Source: Bacillus sp. FJAT-27264 (lineage in GTDB: Bacteria; Bacillota; Bacilli; Paenibacillales; Paenibacillaceae). Taken from it: DNA of 64,000 bases. A program made the position numbers and the translations under genes. The notes under the pieces were generated by a model, which searched no databases, had not been told where the DNA came from, and saw only the letters and a program-made list of their open reading frames with translations. Positions 19,801-27,919 of the stretch are shown here, in pieces (position 1 is the first letter of the stretch; every line of letters starts with the position of its first letter). The DNA lies in assembly GCF_001682855.1 (NCBI RefSeq), contig NZ_MAQW01000034.1:137836-201835 (forward strand), given 5' to 3'.

Positions 19801-20484
19801 ATGATACGAGCCGTGCTTTTTGATCTGGACGGAACGCTGCTGGATCGGGAGGCGTCCTTGAAACGGTTTGTTGATAGGCAGCATCACCGATGGGGACATT
19901 GCTTTGGTCATATTCCGAAGGAAGCTTTTATCAACCGATTCGTGGAACTGGATGCACGGGGCTATGTGTGGAAGGATGCAGTCTATCAGCAGCTGATCGA
20001 TGAGTTTGAGATTCAAGGGACGACTTGGGAAGAATTGCTCGAAGATTATGTGTCTCAGTTTCATCAAGCCTGTGTGTCATTCCCTAATTTGCTCGAGTTG
20101 TTAGAGGAGCTACAGCAGCGGGGAATAGAGCTAGGACTGATAACCAATGGCTTTACCGCGCTGCAAATGAGCAATATCCAAGCCTTGGGCATTGAACGGT
20201 ATTTCTCGGCCATACTGGTATCAGAACAGGTGGGTCTAAGAAAGCCGGATCACCGAATATTCAGAGCGGCAGCAGAGAGGCTGGGAGTAGCACCCGAAGA
20301 GAGCATATATGTAGGGGACCATCCGATAAATGATGTACAGGCCTCCAGAGAAGCAGGAATGAGAGGGATTTGGAAAAAGGACGAGTACTGGGAGTCCCCA
20401 GTGCATGCTGATGCGGTCATTGACGACCTGTCCGAACTCGTAGGAATTCTGGAGCATTTTATCCACTTCGAACCATTGGAGTGA
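19801..20484 (+). CDS. HAD-family hydrolase
   Basis: A 227-residue haloacid-dehalogenase superfamily phosphatase. Motif I is F-D-L-D-G-T at the N-terminus, motif II is L-I-T-N-G-F, the motif III Lys lies in L-R-K-P-D, and motif IV is V-G-D-H-P-I-N-D. A helical cap sits between motifs I and II, as in subfamily IA. The frame is open from 19498, but the protein is taken from ATG 19801 because AAGGAGAG precedes it and motif I begins at residue 6. The 101 codons upstream show no family similarity. The gene is followed after 18 bp by the DUF1801 gene, so both are probably one transcript. Substrate unknown. Confidence 0.85.
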   Translation: MIRAVLFDLDGTLLDREASLKRFVDRQHHRWGHCFGHIPKEAFINRFVELDARGYVWKDAVYQQLIDEFEIQGTTWEELLEDYVSQFHQACVSFPNLLELLEELQQRGIELGLITNGFTALQMSNIQALGIERYFSAILVSEQVGLRKPDHRIFRAAAERLGVAPEESIYVGDHPINDVQASREAGMRGIWKKDEYWESPVHADAVIDDLSELVGILEHFIHFEPLE

Positions 20485-20502
20485 GCTTGAAAGGAGAATA
20501 AG

Positions 20503-20898
20503 ATGGACACGAATACAGACAAGCCAACTTTTGCGACGATAGATGAGTACATCTCGTTGTTTCCCGCCGAAGTTCAGCAGACCCTCCAGACGTTAAGAGG
20601 CGTTATCCACGACGCTGCACCGGAGGCAGTGGAGAAGATCAGTTATCAGATGCCGACCTTTGCTCTACAAGGTAATCTGGTGCATTTTGCCGCCTACAAG
20701 AACCATATCGGTTTCTATCCGGGAGCCAGCGGAATTGCGGCTTTTAAAGAAGAACTGTCAGGGTATAAGGGGGCCAAAGGTTCCGTGCAATTTCCCATCG
20801 GACAACCGCTGCCCTATGAATTGATAAGCAGGATTGTAAAATTTAGGGTTGCGGATAATGCCAAACGAGGCGAGAATAAAGGGAGGAAGAAAAAGTAA
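20503..20898 (+). CDS. DUF1801 / YdhG-type protein
   Basis: A 131-residue protein with the DUF1801 fold signature: an N-terminal helix, then ISYQMPTFALQG, HFAAYKNHIGFYPG and the C-terminal region RIVKFRV. The family includes the frataxin-like Fra/YdhG of B. subtilis, proposed to act in iron delivery, but many members are uncharacterised. A lysine-rich tail ends the protein. AAAGGAG lies ahead of the ATG. Probably co-transcribed with the HAD gene 18 bp upstream. The iron role is an inference from the family and nothing nearby supports it. Confidence 0.75.
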   Translation: MDTNTDKPTFATIDEYISLFPAEVQQTLQTLRGVIHDAAPEAVEKISYQMPTFALQGNLVHFAAYKNHIGFYPGASGIAAFKEELSGYKGAKGSVQFPIGQPLPYELISRIVKFRVADNAKRGENKGRKKK

Positions 20899-20932
20899 TT
20901 ATGTTGCAGGTTAAGGAAGGGAGGGGCACTAC

Positions 20933-21019
20933 ATGGCTAGATTAGATCAGCGCTCTATGCAGAGTTTATTCTATAAACAACAAGCGGTTGTTTGCATAGA
21001 GCCAAATGGAAATAAGTAA
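20933..21019 (+). CDS. Possible 28-residue leader peptide
   Basis: A short frame, MARLDQRSMQSLF and onward to CIEPNGNK, has a strong purine-rich ribosome site (AAGGAAGGGAGGGG) 6-15 bases before its ATG. The coding part covers the first arms of two inverted repeats and both arms of a third (see 20952-21062), and stops 82 bp before the CD3324-type gene. This is the layout of an attenuation leader. No homologue is recognised. It could equally be a remnant. Confidence 0.35.
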   Translation: MARLDQRSMQSLFYKQQAVVCIEPNGNK

Positions 21020-21062
21020 CCGCTTTTAATGACGGTGTTCATGTTTATAGAATAGACTTTGC
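20952..21062 (+). promoter_or_regulatory. Three overlapping inverted repeats, possible attenuator
   Basis: Pairing A is GCTCTATGCA (20952-20961) with TGCATAGAGC (20993-21002). Pairing B is AAGCGGTT (20982-20989) with AACCGCTT (21018-21025), followed by TT. Pairing C is GCAGAGTTTATTCTATAAAC (20959-20978) with GTTTATAGAATAGACTTTGC (21043-21062), 18 of 20 complementary. A and B are interleaved and cannot form together, and A competes with C through the shared GCA. It could be an RNA switch or a miniature transposable element with 20-bp ends. Confidence 0.5.
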
Positions 21063-21101
21063 TACCTTTAAGATTTCAACATTTAAAGGAGCGGAGCTAT
21101 T

Positions 21102-21368
21102 ATGAAATATGTAAATGCTGACCTGATCTTCCCGGAAGCCTTGCTGAAGGAAGTACAGAAATATGTTCATGGCGGGATGGTGTACATCCCCAAGCCGGAT
21201 GGCGTGCGCAAGAAATGGGGCGAGAAATCCGGCAGCCGACAATATCTGGATCATAGAAATGAGAACATTCGCCTGGAATTTTCAACCGGGGTCACGATGG
21301 ACCAGCTGGCCGACCGGTTTTGCCTATCCAGAGATAGTATTAAGAAGATTGTATATGCAAAAAAGTAG
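21102..21368 (+). CDS. CD3324-family small protein
   Basis: An 88-residue protein resembling the CD3324 family of small Firmicute proteins. The N-terminal half carries I-F-P-E-A-L-L-K-E-V-Q and Y-I-P-K-P. The C-terminal half is a predicted helix-turn-helix (TMDQLADRFCLSRDSIKKI). The fold suggests DNA binding, but the function is not established. AAAGGAGCGG precedes the ATG. It lies downstream of the possible leader region and upstream of an AraC/GyrI-like pair, company that such proteins often keep. Confidence 0.7.
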   Translation: MKYVNADLIFPEALLKEVQKYVHGGMVYIPKPDGVRKKWGEKSGSRQYLDHRNENIRLEFSTGVTMDQLADRFCLSRDSIKKIVYAKK

Positions 21369-21376
21369 TCCGAAAT

Positions 21377-21410
21377 AGCCGCATTGGATCTTATTCTGAT
21401 GTGGCTTTTT
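21377..21410 (+). terminator. Terminator of the CD3324-type gene
   Basis: AGCCGCAT (21377-21384) pairs with ATGTGGCT (21399-21406, one wobble), followed by a T run. Confidence 0.7.
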
Positions 21411-21675
21411 GCTGTGTAAAATACAGTTTTTAATCATTTATTGTATATTTCCGGATGACCTGATTGTCCCGGAAGGGATTGCAAGCCGTGATGGCTCGTA
21501 TGTATTAGATATTAAGGTTGATGACGAGCACCGGCGTCCCTATTATGTGACCATGATGCGTTGGATAGAGTGGAGCCATGTAGAAGGCCTGTGAGAAGTA
21601 ATTAACAGTTCCTACAGCATCAAAAGGTTTACGATATAAGGGTGAACTACTATTCCTTATCGGGGAGGCGTCTGT
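21411..21675. other. Gene-poor gap with a weak coding remnant
   Basis: This gap before the AraC gene holds a frame ending at 21594. Its second half reads like protein (DGSYVLDIKVDDEHRRPYYV), but it has no ribosome site and overlaps the terminator at its start. It is probably a gene fragment of unknown origin. Confidence 0.3.
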
Positions 21676-22926
21676 GTGCAGCCCAAACCGCATATTCAAT
21701 CGATAATCGAATATATAGAACGGAATCTCGCTGCGGGGCTGGATATACAGAATATTGCGAAGCGGTGCTTCCTGTCGCCCATGCAGCTATATCGAGATTT
21801 TTACAGTGTAACAGGTCATTCTGTGAAGGAATATATCCGCAAACGCCGACTCTCCAATGCGATGGCACTGGTGAAGCACTCGGAGATGTCGCTGGTGGAT
21901 ATCGCCATAGAATGGGGGTACAGCTCCCAGCAAGCTTTTTGCAAGCATGTGAAATCCACGTTGGGACAGTCCCCTCTGGAATACCGGAACGGAGATTGCT
22001 ATTATTATTTTCCGCCCTATCACAGCCTGAATTACAGGCAAGTGTCTGTGGCCTCAGAATGTATTCCAGAGACGGTGCGAGCAAAGTATTATCAAAGCAG
22101 TTTGGAGGATATTGAACGGAATGCCATCCAGTCTCTGTTCTCCCTGGTTCCAGGCTACGGTGGGCGCATATTTGGGAGGAACGGCAAGCAGGACAGGAAT
22201 CATTTTTGCTATGAGCTGTATATTCAGGGCATTGCCGTTAGTGATTTGTCGGAGGGTGAATTTGCAAGCTTGGAGACATTATCTTCGTTTAACAACAATT
22301 TTGCGACAGTGATCGTCGATCATAGGGAAGATGCCATCATCGAGGCTTGGAATTATCTCTGTGGTGATTGGCTGAACAGAAGCATGTTCGTACAGAGTGA
22401 ACGACCATTCTTTGAAGAATACATATTCAGACAAGGCACAATCAATAAGTTAAAGTTATATCTGCCGTTGCATAAGCGCAGTGACTATCCCCGAATTACG
22501 TTAACGTGCCCAGGTGAGATGGTCTTTTTGGTGTCGGAAAAAAAGGGGCCAAAAGCTGAAGAGATTGCAGCGGCAGCAGTCACAGTGCATGCAGCAGTCT
22601 ATTTCCCCCACTTGCTGAAGAGTGCGCAAGAGTTCTATGTCTCACGAATGCCGGACGCTTGTATCTGCGGAATTAAGGTTGCAGAGGGGCTGGAGCTTCC
22701 ACAGAATTCTGAAATAAAGCTGCTGAAGGTGGAGGGTGATACTTGCTTCGCTATGTTGCAGGAAAACAGCGGCGGCGATTATTCGGTATATGATCAGATT
22801 CTTTCCGGATGGATCAACGATAATGGCTTGCTGTGCGAGGATGAACCTGCTTTTGCGGTATGCCAGGCTATCAGTGATACTGGGAGCGTACAGCAGAAGT
22901 TATATCGCAGACTCAAAAAATGGTAA
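21676..22926 (+). CDS. AraC-family regulator with C-terminal effector region
   Basis: A 416-residue protein with the AraC DNA-binding domain at the N-terminus (residues 1-105: two helix-turn-helices, the second ending in SQQAFCKHVKSTLGQSPLEY). A long C-terminal region of about 300 residues, likely ligand-binding, follows. This is the SoxS/Rob-like order. GTG start at 21676, with GGGGAGG nine bases before it. The next gene, 70 bp downstream, encodes an effector-binding-like protein, so the two may sense the same ligand. Target genes are unknown. Confidence 0.8.
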   Translation: MQPKPHIQSIIEYIERNLAAGLDIQNIAKRCFLSPMQLYRDFYSVTGHSVKEYIRKRRLSNAMALVKHSEMSLVDIAIEWGYSSQQAFCKHVKSTLGQSPLEYRNGDCYYYFPPYHSLNYRQVSVASECIPETVRAKYYQSSLEDIERNAIQSLFSLVPGYGGRIFGRNGKQDRNHFCYELYIQGIAVSDLSEGEFASLETLSSFNNNFATVIVDHREDAIIEAWNYLCGDWLNRSMFVQSERPFFEEYIFRQGTINKLKLYLPLHKRSDYPRITLTCPGEMVFLVSEKKGPKAEEIAAAAVTVHAAVYFPHLLKSAQEFYVSRMPDACICGIKVAEGLELPQNSEIKLLKVEGDTCFAMLQENSGGDYSVYDQILSGWINDNGLLCEDEPAFAVCQAISDTGSVQQKLYRRLKKW

Positions 22927-22995
22927 GAACGGATAATACTACGAGGTACGAATCGGCTACAATGGGTGACATCAGTGACGAATGGAGGAATCCTA

Positions 22996-24156
22996 ATGAA
23001 TACAGCCAAAAAGCTGAATGCAAGTCCTGAGGGTTATGGTCCCAAGGAAAAACCACTCATTATGAGCATGGTGGAGGAGGCAAAACGCATTAATCAAACA
23101 GAGGTACTGGTAGAACAGGTAAACGAATTCTGCGCTATTGTTGACAGGAGCGAAGTCAAGATTGTTGGGGTTGGATTGACGATCACCTACGAGAGTCGTG
23201 GCTATGGTTTTGGCCGAAGTGGAACGGTTGGCCGTGACTTGAATGATTATTTTTTTGCCCGGAAAATGATTGCTGAAGGAGAAACGGCGCTGCTGGCGGA
23301 TATCCTCGGAGTGAAGCTGGCGAACCAGGAACTGTTAAGCGCACGTTATGATATAACGGGGGACGGTAACTACAGCGTAGTTGTTGGTATTGCTGTGGAC
23401 AGCCTGGTGAATCTGCCGGCTCATCTCCCTGAAAATACGGTAACGTTGACGATACCGGCCTGCCGCTATGCCAAGATACTGATCAACGGGAAGAAGCAAG
23501 AAGGCAGAGCCGGATATGACGAACGGATGCAGGCTGACGAGTATTTTGTTAATGGCTTCCGTACGGATACAAAGTATATTTATAATTCGGCAAGCTTCCC
23601 CTTCAATACCTACGATGAGGACGGGGATATGCTTGTGAAGTACGAGCCGATCAAGCTTCTGGCCAGTGCTGGGGATTCTTTCGAAACTTTAAGATGCCGT
23701 CCGGTGACGCTTCTTGAGATGAAAATGGCATGTAGTGTAACCCCTCCTGACTCGGAGGAATTTGTAATTACCAAATACTTCGAAGTGGAGCAGCAGGTCT
23801 TTGCAGTAGAAGCGGCTCAATATTATCTGCATGATTACTATGGATTTCCGGTGGATACCGAGGTCGAGGGGCAAGTAAACAGCTGTTTTGGTACACGGGT
23901 CAGTTCCTTTGAGGGGCTGCCGGATGGTGTAGAAAAGATCACGCTGCCCGGGGGCATCTATCTGCATATCTCGCAACTGGAGTTTAATGGCGATAATCCG
24001 GCTATGCCGTATGATGCCGCATTTAACCATCTGGACGAGCTGTTTCTAGCCTCTCATCCACAATATGAGCGTGACTGGAGCAGGCACGTCATCGCCCGTT
24101 TTCGTCAGGCCAACTGTGCCTCGGTGTTTGTTCCGCTTCTATACAATGGCATTTAG
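22996..24156 (+). CDS. GyrI-like effector-binding protein
   Basis: A 386-residue protein that looks like a double GyrI-like/effector-binding-domain protein. Each half contains the mixed beta strands around the P-A-C-R-Y-A and L-P-G-G-I-Y cores, followed by a Y-x-x-x-F-N terminal motif (D-E-Y-F-V-N-G-F and P-Y-D-A-A-F-N-H-L). GyrI-like domains bind small hydrophobic or cationic ligands. The ATG at 22996 is chosen over 22966 because TGGAGGA stands eight bases before it. Co-directional with the AraC gene. Probably stand-alone ligand capture, but this is inference. Confidence 0.65.
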   Translation: MNTAKKLNASPEGYGPKEKPLIMSMVEEAKRINQTEVLVEQVNEFCAIVDRSEVKIVGVGLTITYESRGYGFGRSGTVGRDLNDYFFARKMIAEGETALLADILGVKLANQELLSARYDITGDGNYSVVVGIAVDSLVNLPAHLPENTVTLTIPACRYAKILINGKKQEGRAGYDERMQADEYFVNGFRTDTKYIYNSASFPFNTYDEDGDMLVKYEPIKLLASAGDSFETLRCRPVTLLEMKMACSVTPPDSEEFVITKYFEVEQQVFAVEAAQYYLHDYYGFPVDTEVEGQVNSCFGTRVSSFEGLPDGVEKITLPGGIYLHISQLEFNGDNPAMPYDAAFNHLDELFLASHPQYERDWSRHVIARFRQANCASVFVPLLYNGI

Positions 24157-24263
24157 CTGAACCGCTTGATATCGCTCACCGGAGAGCGTCCGAGAAGCTG
24201 GATCAACGGCGAGATGAACTGGAAGCGAATAAGGACATCAGCTTCCGAACTGATTTTGAATAA
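24156..24263 (+). pseudogene. Short coding fragment, unassigned
   Basis: A frame beginning within the GyrI gene's stop region reads as a plausible charged helix (ASEKLDQRRDELEANK) ending in DISFRTDFE and a stop at 24263. It has no start or ribosome site. It looks like a remnant of a larger gene whose family I cannot name. Confidence 0.25.
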
Positions 24264-24350
24264 GTGGAGAAACACTACCCTATGCGGCAGAATGGGAGTC
24301 AGTGTTCTAATCAGTTAGCTCATGACTAACTGAAACAGCCATAAAAACAA

Positions 24351-24391
24351 AAAAGACAGCGAGTCCCGATAACGGAGAGTCGCTGTCTTTT
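24351..24391. terminator. Bidirectional terminator
   Basis: AAAAGACAGCGA (24351-24362) pairs perfectly with TCGCTGTCTTTT (24380-24391). The T run on the plus strand and the A run on the minus side serve both the GyrI-like gene and the convergent MerR-SDR gene. A second small palindrome (TCAGTTAG/CTAACTGA) lies at 24311-24333. Confidence 0.85.
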
Positions 24392-24438
24392 TATATTTGG
24401 CTGAAGGCTAAAGACCGGCTCATTCTGTAATCCTGTTC

Positions 24439-25821
24439 CTAGATTTTGAACGTAACGCCTGTCAACTCTTCGCTGAGCTGCCATAACCGTTCAGCTGTCT
24501 CAGGGTCCATGGCCCACGGCAGCACGCCTTGCCCATAGGGTGCATCGGCGGGGACGGCCTGAGCAATGTCGGCATCCTCACAGTAGACACCGCCCAAGCT
24601 GTTCAACTGTTTGCTGGTCGCACACCAGACCGAGGTAGCTGCGCCCTGCTCTGCGGTTTTGAACTCCCGGCTTTGATCGAATGCTGTGCGCTGGCCTTGC
24701 TCATCAAGAGCACCCATGGCGCGCATCTCGTCATCGGAGAGATGACGGGACAGTTCAGTCACGATGATGCCGGGATGCACGGAGAAAGCACGGACACCGT
24801 GACGCCAACCTAGTCGGTCTAGCTCAACCGCGAATAGTGCGTTTGCAGTTTTGGACTGCCCGTAGGCCTTCCACTTGTCGTATTCCTTTGCTTGGAAGTT
24901 AGGGTCTTCCAGATCAACGCCGCCATAACGAATAGCGCGTGAGGAGACAGAGACTACGCGTGCGTTGCCCGCAGCCTTCAGCGTAGGCCAGAGTCTTGCG
25001 GTGAGCTGGAAGTGTCCCAGGTGATTCGTGGCGAACTGGGACTCATAGCCACGGGCGTCCCGCTCAAGCGGCGTCGCCATAATTCCGGCGCTGTTCACAA
25101 GGATGTCCAGCCGCCGTCCCGAAGTAATGAACCGCTCGGCGAAGGTGTCGATGGAAGCTGGATCAGATAGATCCATCGTCTCCAATTCCACGCCTGCTAT
25201 TCCGGCAAGGGCGGCCCGGGCCTTGTCCGGCGTGCGGGCCGGAATGACTACGGCAGCGCCTGCTTCGGCAAGCGCGCGGGTCGTCTCGAGGCCGATACCG
25301 GAGTAGCCGCCAGTAACGATGGCGGTTAGCCCCGTCAGGTCGCGCCCCTCAAGGGCTTCAGTTGCTGTGGTTTTTTTTCCAAATCCAGAGGGCAAGGCAC
25401 GCTGGGGAGTAGGTATATATTCTTTTGTATTAACCATATCGTCTATTGGCTCCTGTCTTTGTAAGTTGATTAGGCGCTGGAAATTATCCAGCTTGTAGTT
25501 CAGGGTATGAAATGAATCGGTCATCTCCGTAATGATTTGTTCCATCCGCTGCTTATGTTCATCAAGAACCTGGTAGCACGCTTCATAATTCTGCTCGTTG
25601 GAATAAGAGATGTACTGTTCAATTTCCTTTAGTGGCATCTGGGTGCGCTTTAATTGAGTAATGAACGTGAAACGTTTGAGATCAGACTCAGTATACGCCC
25701 GCTGTCCGTTGGCCCTGCGCCTGATAGGCGGGAGAATCCCGATTTTCTCGTAATAGCGTATGGTATCCAGGCTCAGCCCTGTTTGTTCGGATATGTCGGC
25801 AATGGAATAGCTGGTGTTCAC
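24439..25821 (-). CDS. MerR regulator fused to short-chain dehydrogenase
   Basis: A single 460-residue frame. Residues 1-70 are a MerR winged helix (YSIADISEQTGLSLDTIRYY, then NGQRAYTESDLKRF), followed by a coiled helix to about 125. From about 130 a short-chain dehydrogenase begins, with cofactor motif T-G-G-Y-S-G-I-G, N-S-A-G-I and active-site Y-G-Q-S-K. SDR proteins of this type normally stand alone and start at about the internal M129 (MVNTKEYIPTPQ), so this is a fusion of two usually separate genes. GTG start at 25821 with AAGGAGGG upstream. A MerR-type promoter lies about 90 bp before it. It may be a regulator that senses redox state or substrate through its own enzyme domain. Confidence 0.8.
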   Translation of the reverse strand: MNTSYSIADISEQTGLSLDTIRYYEKIGILPPIRRRANGQRAYTESDLKRFTFITQLKRTQMPLKEIEQYISYSNEQNYEACYQVLDEHKQRMEQIITEMTDSFHTLNYKLDNFQRLINLQRQEPIDDMVNTKEYIPTPQRALPSGFGKKTTATEALEGRDLTGLTAIVTGGYSGIGLETTRALAEAGAAVVIPARTPDKARAALAGIAGVELETMDLSDPASIDTFAERFITSGRRLDILVNSAGIMATPLERDARGYESQFATNHLGHFQLTARLWPTLKAAGNARVVSVSSRAIRYGGVDLEDPNFQAKEYDKWKAYGQSKTANALFAVELDRLGWRHGVRAFSVHPGIIVTELSRHLSDDEMRAMGALDEQGQRTAFDQSREFKTAEQGAATSVWCATSKQLNSLGGVYCEDADIAQAVPADAPYGQGVLPWAMDPETAERLWQLSEELTGVTFKI

Positions 25822-25908
25822 CAGAAATTTGACCCTCCTTTAGTAGGTCTTTGGCTGCTGAAAGAATGACTTTATTTTGCTCTGTGTGCTGTCCTGTGAT
25901 GCATGAGT

Positions 25909-25939
25909 ATCGTAACAGTTGGAGTATAGTTCAGGTCAA
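25909..25939 (-). promoter_or_regulatory. MerR-type promoter with 19-bp spacer
   Basis: On the minus strand, TTGACC (25939-25934) and TACGAT (25914-25909) are separated by 19 bp, the long spacing typical of MerR-activated promoters. The spacer contains ACTCCAAC, matching seven of eight bases of the usual ACTCCAAG half-site, opposite a weaker CCTGAACT. It points at the MerR-SDR gene. Confidence 0.55.
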
Positions 25940-26022
25940 GCAGCAAAATGGATTTACAAATGTTTTACAACTCATTGACGCGGCGCGCATATATGGCTGA
26001 TAGATTGGGGGGACAAGGGGTG

Positions 26023-26883
26023 ATGGCTATGAAAAATTTTACAGAAACGGTCTCCACGACATCTCAGCCTGTTCTGGCAAGTGACAACCTGGGTTGGGAT
26101 AAGCTCAAGGTCTCACAATGGTACAGTCCGCAGCAAGCGTTTAGTCCCTCGCCGGAGCCCAAGTATTTAGTAGGAATCCATTGTACGGCTTATTACGAAA
26201 ATTATTATACGATTCATATTACCCCATGCAACGAGAGCCTCCTCTGCCCCTGGGGCAAGACGTCGTTATATTTCCTGAATATCGAGATTACTCCTTCTGT
26301 GATTGAAGAGGTCGCCCGTGAATCCGGATTTTTGACGGAAGGCCACATTCAATTAGACCGCAAATTCCATGTCAAAGATTCCAAGCTCCTGCAGCTAGGG
26401 CTATGGATGCTGGAGGAACTGCAGAATGGCGGAGCGAAGGGGAAAATATACAGCGATTCACTGTCCAATATGCTAATCATTCATTTACTGCAGCACTACT
26501 CCTCTGTCATTCCCCAACATTCTAGCGGCAAAACACTTGCGAACCAGGAGATTTTCCGCGTGATTCAATACATGCGGGAAAACCTGGAAGAAGATGCTCC
26601 GCTGACTGAACTGGCCGCGAAGGCCAACATGAGCCAGTCCCACTTTATCCGTGTCTTCAAACAGCAGACCGGTTTTACTCCCCATCACTATTTAATCCGC
26701 CTCCGAATTGAACGCTCTAAATTCCTGATCCGATCAGGCAAGGTAGGTTTGAAGGAAATTGCTGCTCAAGTCGGTTTTGCCGACCAAGGGCATTTTACCA
26801 GAGTCTTTAAACGGGAGACTGGATTGACTCCGAAGCTGTATGCCTATCAAATTTCCGCCAAACCAGGATCTGTGTCGGAATAA
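26023..26883 (+). CDS. AraC-family regulator
   Basis: A 286-residue AraC regulator. The N-terminal two-thirds is a cupin-like sensor region. Residues about 185-285 hold two helix-turn-helices (LTELAAKANMSQSHFIRVF, then LKEIAAQVGFADQGHFTRVF) and end in G-L-T-P-K-L-Y-A. The frame is open from 25948, but ATG 26023 or 26029 fits the GGGGGGACAAGGGG ribosome site. It lies 135 bp upstream of the exported protein and sugar transporter operon on the same strand and could control it. It could also be linked to the divergent MerR-SDR gene. Confidence 0.85.
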   Translation: MAMKNFTETVSTTSQPVLASDNLGWDKLKVSQWYSPQQAFSPSPEPKYLVGIHCTAYYENYYTIHITPCNESLLCPWGKTSLYFLNIEITPSVIEEVARESGFLTEGHIQLDRKFHVKDSKLLQLGLWMLEELQNGGAKGKIYSDSLSNMLIIHLLQHYSSVIPQHSSGKTLANQEIFRVIQYMRENLEEDAPLTELAAKANMSQSHFIRVFKQQTGFTPHHYLIRLRIERSKFLIRSGKVGLKEIAAQVGFADQGHFTRVFKRETGLTPKLYAYQISAKPGSVSE

Positions 26884-27018
26884 ATATACAAATGAGAGTT
26901 TTATTCAAGGAAAGAAGTATTTTGTTCAATAGGAGGGGGATGGATCAGCCCTAGAATGAGATTAAGGTCAGGCGTAAGGACGTGCTGGGCCAAGATAACA
27001 CTAGGAGGAGAGAAGAAC

Positions 27019-27885
27019 ATGAAAGTTGCGAGGTTTTGGAGTCTGGTTGTTGCGGGAGTGATGGTGTCCAGTTCAGTGACTATGTCTTCGGTACTTGCAG
27101 ATCCGGCAGAAACGGAATATCTGGGAAGTGATTTTGCGATTACCGCAGCCGCTGAGCCCTGGCATGAAGTGTCCAAGCAAACTTTCTGGCTGCTAGATGC
27201 CCTGGAACGGGGGCAAGGGGTAACGACGGATGGGAACGCATGGATTTTCAGCTCACCTTATGGCCTGCTTCGTACAGCACTGGACGGCAAGACGGTAATC
27301 GCACGGAATCCTTTGGCGATTCCATCCCACCTGAGCGCACTTGGTGGCGATCATATCGGGGATATTTCCTACTACAACGGGACGCTCTATGTTCCTATTG
27401 AAGATGGAAAAAAATACGAACATCCTTATATCGCCCTTTTTGATGCCAATACCTTGCAGTATACCGGAACTTCTTACGCGCTGCCGCTGGATCTCCATCC
27501 TGGAGGTGTTCCATGGGTTGCTGTGGATGCTGCTCGCGGGCAGGTATACACGGTGAAATGGAGCAATGCTGATGTGTTAAACGTGTTCAGCCTTGACGAC
27601 ATGCACCTGATTAAGACGGTTCCGCTTAGTCAAAGTATTGACCGGGTTCAAGGTGCTGCGATGTATAACGGATATCTCTATGCTTCTTCAGATAATAAGA
27701 CCCAAACCCTCTATCGAGTCGATGTGGATAACGGCAATGTGTCAGTTGCACTGGATCGTAATTTGCCTAGTGGTACTGAAGCTCAGGGCATTGCAGTGCT
27801 GCCGACGGCCGATGGAGCCCAGCTTCACATTCTCGATGTAGGTTCCAACCGTGTTACCGTAAACTTCCGTCACTATTCTTTCTAA
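27019..27885 (+). CDS. Exported propeller-like protein
   Basis: A 288-residue protein with a signal peptide (hydrophobic stretch VARFWSLVVAGVMVSSSV, likely cleavage after SVLA near residue 31). The mature part has repeating strand motifs (GDISYYNGTLYVPIED, GAAMYNGYLYASSD, AQGIAVLPTADG), as in YncE-like beta-propellers. The start is set by AGGAGGAGA seven bases before ATG 27019. It is 34 bp ahead of the sugar-binding lipoprotein and probably co-expressed. It may bind or present an extracellular ligand. No catalytic residues are recognised. Confidence 0.6.
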   Translation: MKVARFWSLVVAGVMVSSSVTMSSVLADPAETEYLGSDFAITAAAEPWHEVSKQTFWLLDALERGQGVTTDGNAWIFSSPYGLLRTALDGKTVIARNPLAIPSHLSALGGDHIGDISYYNGTLYVPIEDGKKYEHPYIALFDANTLQYTGTSYALPLDLHPGGVPWVAVDAARGQVYTVKWSNADVLNVFSLDDMHLIKTVPLSQSIDRVQGAAMYNGYLYASSDNKTQTLYRVDVDNGNVSVALDRNLPSGTEAQGIAVLPTADGAQLHILDVGSNRVTVNFRHYSF

Positions 27886-27919
27886 ATCCAAACGAAGCTT
27901 AACAAAGGAGCCTACAGAA

